Numbered from the stretch's first letter, positions 46,800-58,074 are shown. The stretch: 64,000 bases of DNA from Nicotiana tabacum (GCF_000715075.1 NC_134102.1:100710266-100774265); one strand, 5' to 3'. Numbers and translations: made by a program. Notes: generated by a model not told the origin, from the letters alone.

Positions 46800-47944
46800 T
46801 CCTTAAAATAAACACCGATTGTTTTGCATGGTCACACGAGGATATGACAGGAGTCCCAACGGAGATAGTCGTACACAAGTTAATCTTAGATCCCAACATA
46901 CCTCCGGTAAGACAAAAGAAGCGCCCTATTGCTGAAGCAAGGAATAAATTCGTCAAAGAAGAGGTAACCCGTTTACTTAATATTGTTTCAATCCGAGAGG
47001 TAAGATATCCAGTCTGGCTAGCCAACAACAACAACAATAACAATAACCCAGTATAATCCCACTAGCAGGGTCTGTGGAGGATAGTGTGTATGCAGACCTT
47101 ACCCCTACCCTAGGGTAGAGAGGCTGTTTTCGATAGACCCTCGGCTCCCTCCCTCCAAGAACCCCCCCACCTTGCTCTTGGAGTGACTCGAACTCACAAC
47201 TTCTTGGTTGGAAGTGAAGGGTGCTCACCACTAGAGCAACCCACTCTTGTCCAATGTAGTAGCATTTCCTAAGAAAAATAATAAATTTCGCATGTGCATA
47301 GATTATAAGGATCTTAATATGGCGTGCCCAAAAGACTTGTTCCCATTGCCAAATATCGATTAAATGATTGATGCCACGGCGGGCACGAGTTAATGAGTTT
47401 CCTCGATGCATTTTCTGGGTACAATCATATCAAGATGAACCTAGAAGACCAGGAAAAGACTTCGTTTATAACGAATTTTAGTACGTATTGTTACAATGTG
47501 ATGCCTTTCGGGTTAAAAAAATGTTGGAGCCACTTATCAACGACTCGTGAGTAAGATGTTTGAAAAACAAATAGGAAAGACTATGGAGTATATATAGATG
47601 ATATGCTCCTTATGTCTTTGAATGCAGGTGACCACCTGAAGTATTTGCAAGAAACATTCGACATCCTGAGGGAGCATAATATGAAACTTAACCCCGAGAA
47701 ATGTGCGTTCGGGGTTAGTTCGGGTAAGTTCCTAGGATTCCTAGTCTCACAAGGGGGAATTGAGGTAAATCCCGACAAAATCAAGGACATAGAGGACATC
47801 CCGGATAAATTGTCTAACGTAAAAGAAGTCCAGAGGCTCACAGGGAGATTGGTAGGTTTGAGCAGGTTCATTTCCCGATCATCGAAAAAATGTCATCGCT
47901 TCTTCGCACTACTCAAAAAGAAAAACAATTTCGAATGGACATAG
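46800..47944 (+). pseudogene. pol: E5 reverse transcriptase, split by a SINE
   Basis: RT begins with FAWSHEDMTGVP (about 46826) and KRPIAEARNKFVKEEVTRLL. In the block for YPVWLAN-VVAFPKKNNKFRMC the SINE is inserted (47026-47250). Downstream come FRMCIDYKDLNMACPKD, PLPNID, an INxxFGTYCY-like block and the catalytic YIDDM (about 47591). The final part (LNPEKCAFGVSSGKFLGFLV) is open at 47603-47944. Several frameshifts exist besides the SINE. Confidence 0.88.
47026..47250 (-). mobile_element. AU-like SINE inserted in E5 RT
   Basis: A 225-base tRNA-derived SINE on the minus strand. Its head has an A-box-like TTGCTCTAGTGGTGAGC (47223-47240) and a B-box-like GAGTTCGAGTCAC (47183-47196) for RNA polymerase III. 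The 3' part (TAGGGTAGGGGTAAGGTCTG, ACACTATCCTCCACAGACCC) and the TTGTTGTTG tail match the AU SINE family as I remember it. It is flanked by CCAA on both sides (47022-47025, 47251-47254), and joining the flanks restores the RT reading LANVVAF. Confidence 0.88.
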
Positions 47945-47989
47945 GAGTGTCAACAAGCCTTGAAGGAGTTGAAGAAATATTAGTGAAGC

Positions 47990-48470
47990 CCCCCGTTGCT
48001 CTCAAAACCAAAAGAAGGTAAAACATTGCTAGTCTACCTCGCGGTCTCAGAAGTTGCGATAAGTACAATTTTAGTCCGAGAGTATGAAAGAATGCAATCT
48101 CCCATTTATTACGTAAGCAAAATTTTAACGGGAGCAGAAACTCTGTACTCACATCTGGAAAAGTTGGCCTTAGCTCTCGTAGTCGCCGTTCGAAAGTTGA
48201 GGTCCTACTTCTAATGCTACCCGATAGGTGTGGTGACTACTTTCCCTTTAAGAAATATCCTCTATAAACCCGAGCTCTTGGGTAGATTGGCCAAATGGGC
48301 CGTCGAAATGAGCGAGTTCGATCTAGAGTATAAACCGAGTACTGCAATTAAGTCACAAGTCTTAGCTGACTTCGTGGACAATTTCATTCCGGGACTATTG
48401 CCTCTAGCAGCCAAGGAGGCAATAATGGTGTCAGAATCGAACATCGAGAGTTTGGACCTTATTTACGGAT
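47990..48470 (+). pseudogene. E5 RNase H (retrotransposon type) and connection
   Basis: RNase H remnant: LLVYLAVSEVAISTILV (the usual catalytic D is replaced), PIYYVSKILTGAE, YSHLEKLALALVVAVRKLRSYF and, after a TAA near 48212, ILYKPELLGRLAKWAVEMSE and IKSQVLADFV. A 1-base shift lies near 47985. Confidence 0.82.
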
Positions 48471-48835
48471 GAAGACTCAAACATAAAAGGGTCTGGGCTC
48501 GGAATAGTCTTGATCACGCCTTTGGGAGAAACCTTAAGGCAAGCCATCAGAATGATTCCTTTAACTAACAATTAAGCAGAGTACAAAGCTTTGATTGCAA
48601 GGCTCGAATTGGCCCGGGAGCTTGATTCCGAAGTCATCGAAATCAAATATGATTCGCAGTTGGTGGTAAATCAGGTCTACAGAATTTTTGACACCAAAGA
48701 GGAACGTATGAAACAATACGCGGTAAAAGTTTAGACTTTATTGGAACGATTCTGGGAGTGGTCAATTACTCATATCCCGAGGGAAGAAAACGCGAAAGCA
48801 GATGCATTGGCAATTTTGGGCTCATCGACATAAAT
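48455..48835 (+). pseudogene. E5 second, archaeal-type RNase H
   Basis: A second RNase H: LFTDEDSNIKGSGLGIVLIT (D in TDxxS), AEYKALIARLELARELD (E), YDSQLVVNQV (D) and PREENAKADALAILGSS (D). All four acidic positions are present, with two stops between (TAA in TNN-stop-AEY, TAG in KV-stop-TLL). This extra domain is the hallmark of the Tat/Ogre branch of Ty3/gypsy. Confidence 0.87.
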
Positions 48836-48869
48836 ACAGGGATCAGAATCATGGACAATAGTACAACTG

Positions 48870-50165
48870 ATGAACTCAATCTTGGACACAAATAGTTACT
48901 ATGAGGTGAATTCGAATAGTTTGGTCTGGGACTGGAGAAACAAAATAATCGACTATCTCGAGCATGGAAAGTTGCTCGAAGACCCCAAAGCATCAAGAGC
49001 GTTACGTGCCAAAGCTGCACGTTATAGGTTCAAGAAAGGCCCATTGTACAGAAAATCCTTTCAAGGCCCATTGGCCCGGTGTTTAGGAGCATCAGAAGCT
49101 AGCTATGTCATGAGAGAAGTCCATGAAGGGATATGCGGCAATCACTCGGGTACAGATTCTTTGGTGCTGAAATTAGTTCGGGCAGGATATTACTAGCCCC
49201 GTATGGAACAAGATGCCAAAAATTTCGTACAAAAATGTGATAAGTGCCAACGCTATGCACCACTAGTACATCAACTGACAGAACCACTACATTCAATTTT
49301 GTCCCTGTGGATGTTCATGAAATAGGGGATGGACATCGTCGGACCGCTACCACCGGCTCCTGGAAAGGTAAGGTTTCTTTTTATTTTGACTGACTATTTT
49401 TCTAAATGGGTGGAAACAGGTCCTTATTAGAAGATCGGAGAACGCGAGGTGATCAACTTCTTGTGGGAAAATATAATTTGCAGGTTTGGAATACCAAAAG
49501 AGATTGTATGCGACAATGGGCCGCATTTCGTGCAAAAGCTACAAAGTTCCTTGAAGATTTGAAGATAAAGAGGATCACCTCTTCACCCTATCATCTGAGC
49601 GCAAATGGTCAAACATGGTCAACAAACAAAGTGATTATTCAAAATCTCAAGAAAAGGTTGGAAGCAGCAAAAGGCAATTGGCCCGAAGAATTACCTAGGA
49701 TTCTATGGGCCTACCGAACAACGGCCAAGTCAAGAACAGGAGAAACCCCTTTTTCCCTTCTGTACGGCGTAGAAGCTTTGATACCGGTGGAAGTAGAGGA
49801 ACCAACCTTAAGGTATTTCCAGGCGGAAGAAGAATCTAACAACGAAGTAATGTTAATCAACTTGGAACTGCTCGAGGAACGCAGGGACTTGGCGCATGTA
49901 AGAATGGAGGCTCAAAAGCAGAGAATGGAGTGATACTATAATCAAAGAGCTAATTTCCATTATTTCAAAGGGGGAGATTTAGTTCTGAGGAAACTAACTC
50001 AAAATACCCGGGAGTTTAATGCGGGAAGTTGGTCCCAACGTGGGAAGGTCCCTATCGGATTTCAGCTATCACTCGAAAAGGCTCGTACGAGTTGGAGAAC
50101 CAGAACGGAGATAAGTTACCTAGCAACTGGAACGTGCCACACCTCAAAAGATATTACTGTTGATG
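48870..50165 (+). pseudogene. int: E5 integrase
   Basis: Integrase of the Tat type. The zinc domain has HEGICGNHSG and CDKCQRYAP (about 49118-49255). The core has D in MDIVGPLPPAPG (about 49330), D in VCDNGPHF (about 49510) and, after a frameshift, the region NGQTWSTNKVIIQNLKKRL where the catalytic glutamate stretch is altered (E absent). The later part (LPRILWAYRTTAKSRTGETP) is open from 49406 to 49933. No chromodomain follows. Confidence 0.85.
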
Positions 50166-50325
50166 AACGTTACCCAAGCGAAAAGTATATGCTGCACTCT
50201 TTTTTCCTTCGTTAAATTTTTGTCCTAATTGGGTTTTTTGGCAAGGTTTTTAATGAGGCAGCGATAGAAAGCATATTGCGAAGACAACAATAATAAGATC
50301 TTCGATGGCAAGGCTTCACTTGGGG

Positions 50326-50405
50326 ACGGTTAGGTAATCTTTGGCTCTATAGCAAATTCCCACTGGGAAGTTAAGTTTGCTATAGGACAAAGGTTACCCG
50401 ACCGT
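50326..50405. other. Hairpin 1 between pol and antisense gene
   Basis: Arms 50326-50356 (ACGGTTAGGTAATCTTTGG...) and 50376-50405 are inverted repeats with about 26 of 31 positions pairing and a loop of 19 bases. It sits between two convergent transcription units. Confidence 0.7.
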
Positions 50406-50425
50406 TCATGAGAACAAACCACTAG

Positions 50426-50513
50426 AGGATTGTTAGATAATCCTTCACTCGATAGCATGAATTCCTAAGGGGAAGTAAGGTTTGTTGCCGAGTTAAGGTT
50501 TGTCTAGCAATTC
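50426..50513. other. Hairpin 2 between pol and antisense gene
   Basis: Arms about 50426-50458 (GAGGATTGTTAGATAATCC...) and 50481-50513 pair at roughly 24 of 31 positions. It lies 20 bases after hairpin 1. The two look like diverged versions of one design (arm-GGGAAG-type loop-arm). Confidence 0.6.
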
Positions 50514-51302
50514 ATTGGTGGGATCTTTGAAGACGCAAGACTTCCAGTGTTCCAATTCACATTCTTTGCATTCGAACACTAGGGGGAGGAATGATATGAG
50601 GATACGGCAACACTGAATGCCACGTCAACCGGGGAACGAATATCCAAAACCAGAATACATCATCGGGATCGGAGACTGCACAATCAACCCCGTAGAAATA
50701 AGTTGTACAAGATAGCCACAAGTAATGGCAATTTTTTTTCAGCATATCAAATGCTTATGTACTTTTGAAAATAGAAGGAATTAAAAGACATAAAATCCTT
50801 TTGTTTTTATCTTGTTTCTTGTCTGAACGATGAATTAATTTTGCTATTTAAAAGTTAAACAAGTACTTCAAATGTTAGTACCATAATAAACATGAGACGT
50901 CCTCTTCAAGAGCACCGTAAACATAAGAGAGCCCTATCTTATGAAATCTCTCATGTTAAAGGGTTGGTTTAGAAAGAGTCTGTGCATGAAATCAAAGCGC
51001 TTTTGGGGAAAATGCACCCGAAGGACGTATAAGAAAGGACGCAAAAGGTAAATTTGTGAAAATACTTATAAAAACCCTCATGTAAAAGGGATAATGCTTT
51101 GCATCCGAGACTACACATAGCAAAGCGCAAAATGAAAACGAGCACAAAATTCTTACGCAAACACAAAAGTTGAATATTTGCATGGATGTTCAAACAGAAG
51201 CATAACGAAAATAAGATGAAAGTAAGACTCAAAAAATAATTAAGCAGAAGAAAATTTTTATTTACAAATGCGTGCAAAAAGTACAAGATAAGAAAAAAGA
51301 AA
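50514..51302. other. E5 linker, no gene
   Basis: Non-coding linker between the integrase end and the 3' end of the antisense gene. Apart from the two hairpins just upstream I see nothing definable. Confidence 0.6.
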
Positions 51303-54107
51303 AAAAAAGCTAAATTGCAGCATCTCCGGAACCAGTAGGAAGAGAAGCGTCCGCATCCCCGGGAGAAGCAGGTGGGCTCACCGATGGCTCAACAATTTTC
51401 CTGGTTTGGTCTTCAGCATCATCATCTTCCGACTCCTCTCCAGTCCCTGAAAACTCGGAACCGGAACCAGAAGCATCAGACTGCATTGGGAGTCCATTTT
51501 TAGTAGCCAACTCAAGCTCTCGGGCCCTAGCAATTTCGGCATCAAAGTCAATGATGCCTGATTTGGCCTCTTCCAAGGTTTTGTCATGCTATACATGGCA
51601 TAAGTTTTTTCAAAAAATGAGGGAAGCCTCTCGACGCTTGACTTTCTCTTTGAGTTGGGTTTCTTCATCAGAGAGCCTATCCCGGGCGGACCTAACAGAT
51701 TGGAGGCTAACATCAAGGTCGAGGACAGTTGAACTAAAGAGCCTATTATGCTCGATAGTTTTTCTGTACCTCTCTTCCAACTGGCATGCTTTGCCTCCAT
51801 AGTATCAAGATCTTATATTTTGGAGTTCAAGGCTACTTCTAATTCAGACACTTTTTCGGCAATGGCAGCCTCGCGCTCGGTTGCAGCAAGAATGGCGTTC
51901 TGGACTTCAGCCCATTTGGACTTGTCTTCATCAAATCTAACCGTCAGCGGGCCAATCTCTTAGCTAAGGGTTATCACTTCTTGCTCTCTTTGCTGCAAGC
52001 GAGCCTCCAAAATAACTGCCTCAGTAGCTTTGGTTTCCAGTTCCAAGAGGCGGAGAATAGTTTGGTCACGTTTCTCCAAAGGCTGATTCTGTTTAGAAGT
52101 AAGTTCCTCTTTCTCACGAATCAACCTCTGTAGGCCCTCGGAAGCAAGAAAGTTGGCCTAAAAAATAAGATAAATAAAATTTAGTACAAATTCATGCAAA
52201 AGTCAAAGAAATAGCAAAGGTTGAAAGGGGCGCACCACTGCGGTATTATGCATGGCATTGTTCAACAAACACTCTCCCAAAAGTGCTTGGATATTTTCCT
52301 AGTCTTTCTCTGAAGCCAATGGCTTCGGATAGTTAGCAAGCTCCACCGACCTCGAGAGCAGGTTGTACCCGGTGGAGACCGAAAGGGTAACACTCATCCT
52401 CCTCTGTGGATCCTCAGAAGGGGCAGCATAATTTTGCCCCAAATTCCCATGAACTGGGATTGGGGAAGAGGAGTACCCTCTCCGTGGTTGGATGAGGCCG
52501 GTGGAGATGATGTAGCAATTGCTAGTGGAGGAATGGATGAAGATGGAAATGATGTAGCACTTGCTGGTGATGGTGAAGACGGAGATGAAGCCGATGGAGC
52601 CGAAGGATGAGAAGCAGCAGCATCAAATGCAGTGCTGGTGGGAGGATACTCTCCAACCAAAGATGGCAGGGATCCGATACTCAGCCCTGTAGTACCGGAC
52701 ACAACAACTGGGGCTCGAAAACAGTAATTGGCATTATCTACCAAGTCAAACTCTCCCCACAATGCCGAGAAATCGTCCTCGATTGGTGAAACTGCCTCAA
52801 CAGGTCGAGCATCTTGTTGAGACGATGAGGATCGTCGCCTTCTGTGTAGAGAAGCTCTCTCATCACTAGCTTCTTCATTGTCATCAATCATCACAGTGTC
52901 TATGACCAGCCCGGAAGGGGAACCAGTCACATTCGCCACCGGAGATAATTTGTGGGTACCAGTCTTTGCCCTCTTATTCTTTTCCTCGGCCATAGAGGAA
53001 CGTCTTCTCTTTGGTTGCTTGTTCTCTGGCCGGTGACTCCGTGAAGAAACGTTTGTGCCCGAAGCAGTCTGGGAGATGCATGTTCGAGTAAGTTTCTCCT
53101 AAAGCAGCCCCGCCGCATCAGCAGGGTCAGCCAAAGAATCCTCCCCCGGGACATCAACTGAGCCCACAAGTAGACCTAATGTCATGAACAAAGTTAGGAG
53201 GGTTCAACCAACTTCTTCACATATAAAACAAAAATAAGGTAAATTAAAGTTACCATGACTTTTAGCCCTCAACTCGTACTTAAGGGCCAGTTTTTTCCAT
53301 AAGCGAGTCTCGGACGTCGTAACGTCCAAGATCTTTTGAACCCACCGGTGGGATCTATTGAGTTGCTGTAACATAGAAGGTTGAAGGATCAATACATGCA
53401 TGAAAGAATTTTTATTAAGAGAAAATATATTTAAAGGAAATCTTACGAGTACGATTCCAAGCACTTGGAGAGGATGATGCCGCTGACGGAATAATATTAT
53501 TGGTGGCAGTTGCAATGAACCATTCTATCTACCCATGGTCGTTGTCATCATCCATGCTAGTCAACAGAGCATGGTAGTCATGTTTGTAGAGGTTTATCAT
53601 ACATCCTCGAAAAATCTTGGGGGAATAAAGGTTCATTATACAAGCTAATGATAGCTTTTTCTCAGTTTTCTGGCACAGGCGTCGAAGGCAGGAAACCATC
53701 CTCCATACTGAAGGGCTTACCTGTGCCAAACACACTTGGTAGCGAAGGCAAAATTACGCAATCACGGGATCAAGCTATCCGCTCAAAGAAAACGCACCCA
53801 AAGTAAAGGTATAAGTATAAAAATATGTAAATCCTTCCGTGAGAAGGGTCACTCGCTCCTATAGGCTAGGAGCAATGATGTCCAATTCATGACAGCGGCA
53901 ATCTTCGTTCATAGTTGGAATATTGGAAGGACGGATGGAAGAAAGATACCTACTAACAGCACATGTACGAGAATTAGTAGTAGGAAATTTTTTTTCAAAA
54001 TCCTTTGTAGTGTTAAACTTCCTTGGGATGATGGAACCCACCGTCGCAGAGTCCTCAGCTTTGTTCTTGCCCTTTGAAGAACTAGCACATTTTGAAGAGG
54101 AAGCCAT
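51303..54107 (-). pseudogene. E5 antisense gene (Tat additional ORF), broken
   Basis: A gene opposite to gag-pol. Start MASSSKCASSSKGKNK at 54107, then ELDIIAP and a globular domain with VSPSVWRMVSCLRRL and LYSPKIFRGCMINL (53735-53529). This resembles the 'putative gypsy-type transposon' domain of plant proteins (from memory). Intron 1: 53446-53366 (donor WN-x-x-C|GTAAG). Exon 2: 53365-53254, ending KSHG. Intron 2: 53253-53176. Exon 3 has a charged, Ser/Pro-rich region (MAEEKNKRAKTGT, 52993) and then coiled coil, with a possible third intron 52235-52158. The acidic C-terminus (GEESEDDDAEDQ) ends at 51310. Several stops and shifts. Function unknown. Confidence 0.75.
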
Positions 54108-54349
54108 TGGAATAGAAGGAAGGAAAATTTCTGGTTCGAAGAGGATTAGAGAAAAGTTGGGAAATAAAGATGCAAGTTAGAAAATTGAGAAATTATGAAG
54201 TACATAAGAGGAGGATGATGCGTATAAGTAAAGTTTTGGCGGCTAAATTCATGGCCTTGATTACCTCGATAAACGGCAAAAGCTATGCTAAATTATGGGT
54301 TGACACGTGTTCAGAGCATTAAGTGCGGAGAGACGTGCGTCAAATTAAC

Positions 54350-55007
54350 CGTCAGAAGACTGCAGAGGGAGTTATAGTAATTCCCGCCAAAAGAAGTATT
54401 TCTACCAACTTTCCGATAACACAAGATTGTGTCACCGGAAAGCAGGGGGACTATCTGCATAGGAAAAAATACGACATGATACGTGGCCACTTAAAGGAAG
54501 GACACGTGGAACCCAAGATGAAGATAGCCGCCAAACATAGCTATTCCGCTTGTCACCGGAAGGAATAACGATCATAAAAGGAGTATTAAATGCTTTGTAG
54601 CATTAAGGATGATGACCCGTTACAGGAAATTTGATATTTATGTCTACCGTTACATCTTCATCTGGCCCTCATAATTGACATTAAAGAAGGGCATGATCCT
54701 AGGACCTCCTTCCCTAGACATAACTATAAATAGAGAGCGTAGTTTTCATTGTAAAGGACACGAATTTTCTAGCAAAGTTATACTACACTCTATACAGAGC
54801 TTAATATTATTTACTTTCTTGTTTTTGATCTCATTATTATTGTGCCCGGAAACCCTGTTCTCGGACTCATCCGCTCTGTCGTTTCATCTACATTTTAAGG
54901 CTAAATATTTTATATTTCATCAGTTATTTCATTATTTTTTGGATCAAATTAATTCACTTGTCTAAAAATTACGAACAAATTCAACTTTACCGTTTTACAG
55001 GTAAACA
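54350..55007 (+). repeat. E5 3' LTR
   Basis: About 658 bases matching 43555-44246. TATA box TATAAATA at 54725-54732. Compared with the 5' LTR it lacks about 30 bases around 54595 (the ACACCCGGTAACATTTAAT stretch). It ends CAGGTAAACA at 55007. A G-box TGACACGTGT lies just upstream (54301). Confidence 0.88.
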
Positions 55008-56070
55008 TTCGCCCAAAGATTTGGTGAGATCAAATGGAGTAGACAACGAAACATATGGATTGGAACAAAAATTACAAACCTCTTTTTCCCTTTCTTTATT
55101 TTTCATTATGATCTTTCAAAACATTTTAAGATATTTTTAACTACAAAAAACGAACATAACTGAAATTGTAGTTTTTTAAAATAACTAATTTCTATGAAGG
55201 TGCTAAATATTGCAAGTAGATTCTCACTCGATAAAAAATCTCACATTGGACCTTCCTGCCTTTCATATATATAGATGTAGAACAATTGAAAAAAGAACTC
55301 CCCAAAGGTGAATAACGAAAATCTGCAAGCAATAAATTTTGTATCCTATATGCTAAACAAAAATAATTTAATTAACGAATACAACTTGGATCAAAACTAG
55401 TATTCCAATCAAATTAACCTTGGTTTACTTGTTGATATGCGCAGGCAGGGGTGACAAACAGGCGGGTCGGGTTGGATATGGTCCGGTCAAAAATGGGTAA
55501 TGTAAAAATCGGATAAATTATCCGATCCGACTCATATTTAATACGGATTAACTGATGAATAATATGGATATCCATATTATCCATGACTTCTTGAATATGA
55601 TCACTTTTGGGAGAATTCATAATATCTCAAACTTGAGGAGTCCCCAATTTGAGACTTTACAAATATAAAAGTTAAACTCATTAGTTATCTATTTTCTAAG
55701 TGAATAATATGATTTTTATTCATATTTGACCCATTTTTAAAAAGTTTATTATTCAACCTATTTTTTAATAAATTATATAGATGGATAACTATTTTCTTTT
55801 AACTATTTTGCCATACAGGTATATCAAATCAATGAAGCGCGACTACCATCTAAAATGCTGAGCAGCCATCATTATTCAGGACGAGACCACCATAAAACAC
55901 GAATTTTGAGCAATGATAATGGAATTGAACCAAAAAGGCAACATGTTCGTGTCCGTCGAGAAACACGTTGCTTTACCTTGAAATCCAATTTTGATACCAA
56001 AGGTGACAACATATAGTATATACCAAGAAGGAACGAAAATAAGTCTTTTGTAGTAGTTTATAGTCACTAG
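55008..56070. other. Spacer with possible hAT-like element
   Basis: No gene. It is AT-rich between E5 and E6 apart from the segment at 55445-55822 described separately. Confidence 0.5.
55445..55822. mobile_element. Possible non-autonomous hAT-like element
   Basis: CAGGGGTGACAAACAGGCGG at the left and ATTTTGCCATACAGG at the right resemble worn CAGGGGTGGCAAA-type hAT ends. The GGCGGGTCGGGTTGG and TTATCCGATCCGACTCAT words inside are common in such repeats. I could not find a clean 8-base duplication. Confidence 0.35.
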
Positions 56071-56728
56071 TGTTTACCCTAAAATTAGGTAAAAATTAAA
56101 TTTGTACGTGGTTTAAAAGATACGTGATTTAATTCAACACGAATAATTAAGAATATCAGATAAATGAATTACAGACAAAATAAATGATTAAACCAATCGC
56201 AATGTTATGGTCAAGCCTGATCTTAAACTGAACAGCGACCTCGTCTTCGATTGGACCTTCGGTTCGAGCCCAGTCGTGAATGAAGAACAATACATGTGAG
56301 CAGAGTTCTTGACAATAGCTAGAAAGTAAAAATAAACTTTTATTGTCTGGAATTGCGTGTTAAAATGTAGGAGAGTTTCAATCCTAGTGAAAGTCTAAAA
56401 AAGGTAAAACACTTCTTTTTTCGATAATTACTAATCCTTAATCGACATCGAGCGAGATACGCGCCGTGATATCCGGTTGAGGGCGAGTATCACGGCCCTC
56501 TATCGGTCATGCACAATCGTTCACCATGTCTCCCGAGGTCTTCGAACTTATACTTAGCCAGAGGCGCATGGATTTACCATACCAGATGACGGACACATCG
56601 TTCACTCTTCATGGGTCTAGATACAAAGGGCCTCTAACCTCGATTATAATCTCGTAGATCCGTGCTCTCCCTCTGTTTTCTCATCGGGAAATCGGGGTAG
56701 ACATTACCACCGATTTTACCCGTACACA
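56071..56728 (-). repeat. E6 3' LTR
   Basis: 658 bases, repeat of 60107-60797. On the minus strand it starts TGTGTACGGGTAAAATCGG after the purine tract and ends GGGTAAACA, the same end as E5, so E5 and E6 are relatives. Confidence 0.9.
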
Positions 56729-56746
56729 GATAGTCCCCTCATTTTT
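56729..56746 (-). other. E6 polypurine tract
   Basis: On the minus strand AAAAATGAGGGGACTATC directly precedes the LTR. It is the plus-strand primer site. Confidence 0.75.
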
Positions 56747-56934
56747 CGGAGAGTAGGTTTACCGAAATGACGGGAAGCGATAGATGGACCCCGATTCCTT
56801 CATTCGTACGTTACAACTGATATGACGGGTTAACGAAACGTTCCATCAGTCGCATCGTTCTGACTTCGGACACATGTCAGCCGTTGGTTGACTGCCCTAG
56901 AATGTGAAACGTAACGCATTGATTGTCCTTCCTC

Positions 56935-56941
56935 TATAAAA
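56935..56941 (+). promoter_or_regulatory. TATA box of the E6 antisense gene
   Basis: CCTCTATAAAAGCTC, a perfect plant TATA box, outside the LTR and 265 bases before the ATG at 57200. The leader that follows is CT-rich with repeated CCTTCATATCCTC words (57055-57150), typical of plant 5' leaders. This suggests that the gene has its own promoter, opposite to the LTR promoter. Confidence 0.65.
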
Positions 56942-57887
56942 GCTCTTACCCTTTTATACTTCTCTACTTTTCGATTCCAAAACTCTTAGACTTACCCTCG
57001 AATTCTCTACTTGCCTTTTAACTCCTTCAAATCTTCATATATTGCTCCTTTGGCCTTCATATCCTCATCCTCAACCTTCATACATTTTCTTTGAATCTTC
57101 AACCCAGACCTTCATATCCTCATCACATCTTGAAAGCTTCATATCTTTCCTTCAAACCTTTATATTATTTCTTCAAAGCTTTATATTTTTCATATCCCGA
57201 TGGAAAAAACTTTCAAGTATGTGCCTCAACAAGTCGCTCCTTCATCTTCCAACCCGTCCATAGACGTCGAGGTGACCGTTCCTGAGGTGGCCCAGGAGCC
57301 TCCCTTAAGGAGCTTCGTACCTGGAGGCTGCTCTATCGAGAATGATTTCAATATCGAGAAGGCCTCCAGTCAACAGGACCGATGTGAGAGAGCATGGAGG
57401 TACATATGCTCCTTTACTGAGAAAACATTGACCACAGTCCCGGTAGACTGTAACTGGAAGGGCAAGGAGGTGGTCGTCCCCATGCCCAACGACGACATCA
57501 CCACTCACGTGAAGAGGTACTTAAATGTTTACACTTACCCCTTCACGATCGCCCCGATGGACCCCGTACTCCTCGACTTTTGTAAAACGTACGAGGTCTG
57601 CCTTGTGCAGATTTATCTGTCATTTTGGAGGATTGTAATCCTCCTACGACATTTCATGAACAACACCGAAGCACCTCGGTTCACCCTCGACCATCTGCTT
57701 CATCTATATAGTCCCCGAATCTTCCATGAAGGGTTGATCAAGCTCGTCTGCCGGGCAAGCAAGGCTCCGTTCTCGAGCATCGACGAGGATCGAGGTCGAG
57801 GTTGGTAGGGGAGGTTTGTTTGGGTGAAAATCAAAGACCTCATCCCTTCCGAATTTCTACCTTTCCCGGAGAAGTGGAACGCCTCCC

Positions 57888-57945
57888 GTAAGTCTTTTCC
57901 TTCTTGAGCTTATTTTTCTAATTGCCTGTGTTTGTCGTTGTGCAG
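57888..57945 (+). other. Intron 1 of E6 antisense gene
   Basis: GTAAGT donor, TGTGCAG acceptor, 58 bases, T-rich, phase 1. Splicing keeps the frame (WNASP then VSQVPNAV). The length is short for a plant intron. Confidence 0.65.
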
Positions 57946-58074
57946 CGGTATCCCAAGTTCCCAATGCAGTCCCCCGATTTAAGGAGTGGATCGAGGGGAT
58001 CTACAAATAGATGCTATACTCCGAGTGCGCTTGGCGCAAGTTCTTGAAGGGGAAAGGGGAGGCCCATTCCCATG

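Larger units (their letters stand above)
43555..55007 (+). mobile_element. E5: Tat-lineage Ty3/gypsy element with antisense gene
   Basis: Direct repeats at about 43555-44246 and 54350-55007 end in GTAAACA. Between them lie primer site, gag, protease, RT, RNase H, a second archaeal-type RNase H, integrase, a hairpin-rich linker and a long gene on the opposite strand. The second RNase H and lack of a chromodomain place it in the Tat lineage. Additional ORFs, some antisense, are known in that lineage. The left LTR edge is uncertain and no target duplication is visible (TCAAC against TTCGC). The whole coding region is decayed and an AU-like SINE sits in RT. Confidence 0.88.

Noticed and set aside
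47161..47250. tRNA gene on the minus strand
   Set aside because: Pol III box words are present but no cloverleaf can be formed; the rest is SINE body and TTG tail.
50969..51286. 105-codon hydrophobic minus-strand frame (possible membrane protein)
   Set aside because: It is AT-rich linker read in reverse, downstream of the antisense gene stop; no promoter or family support.
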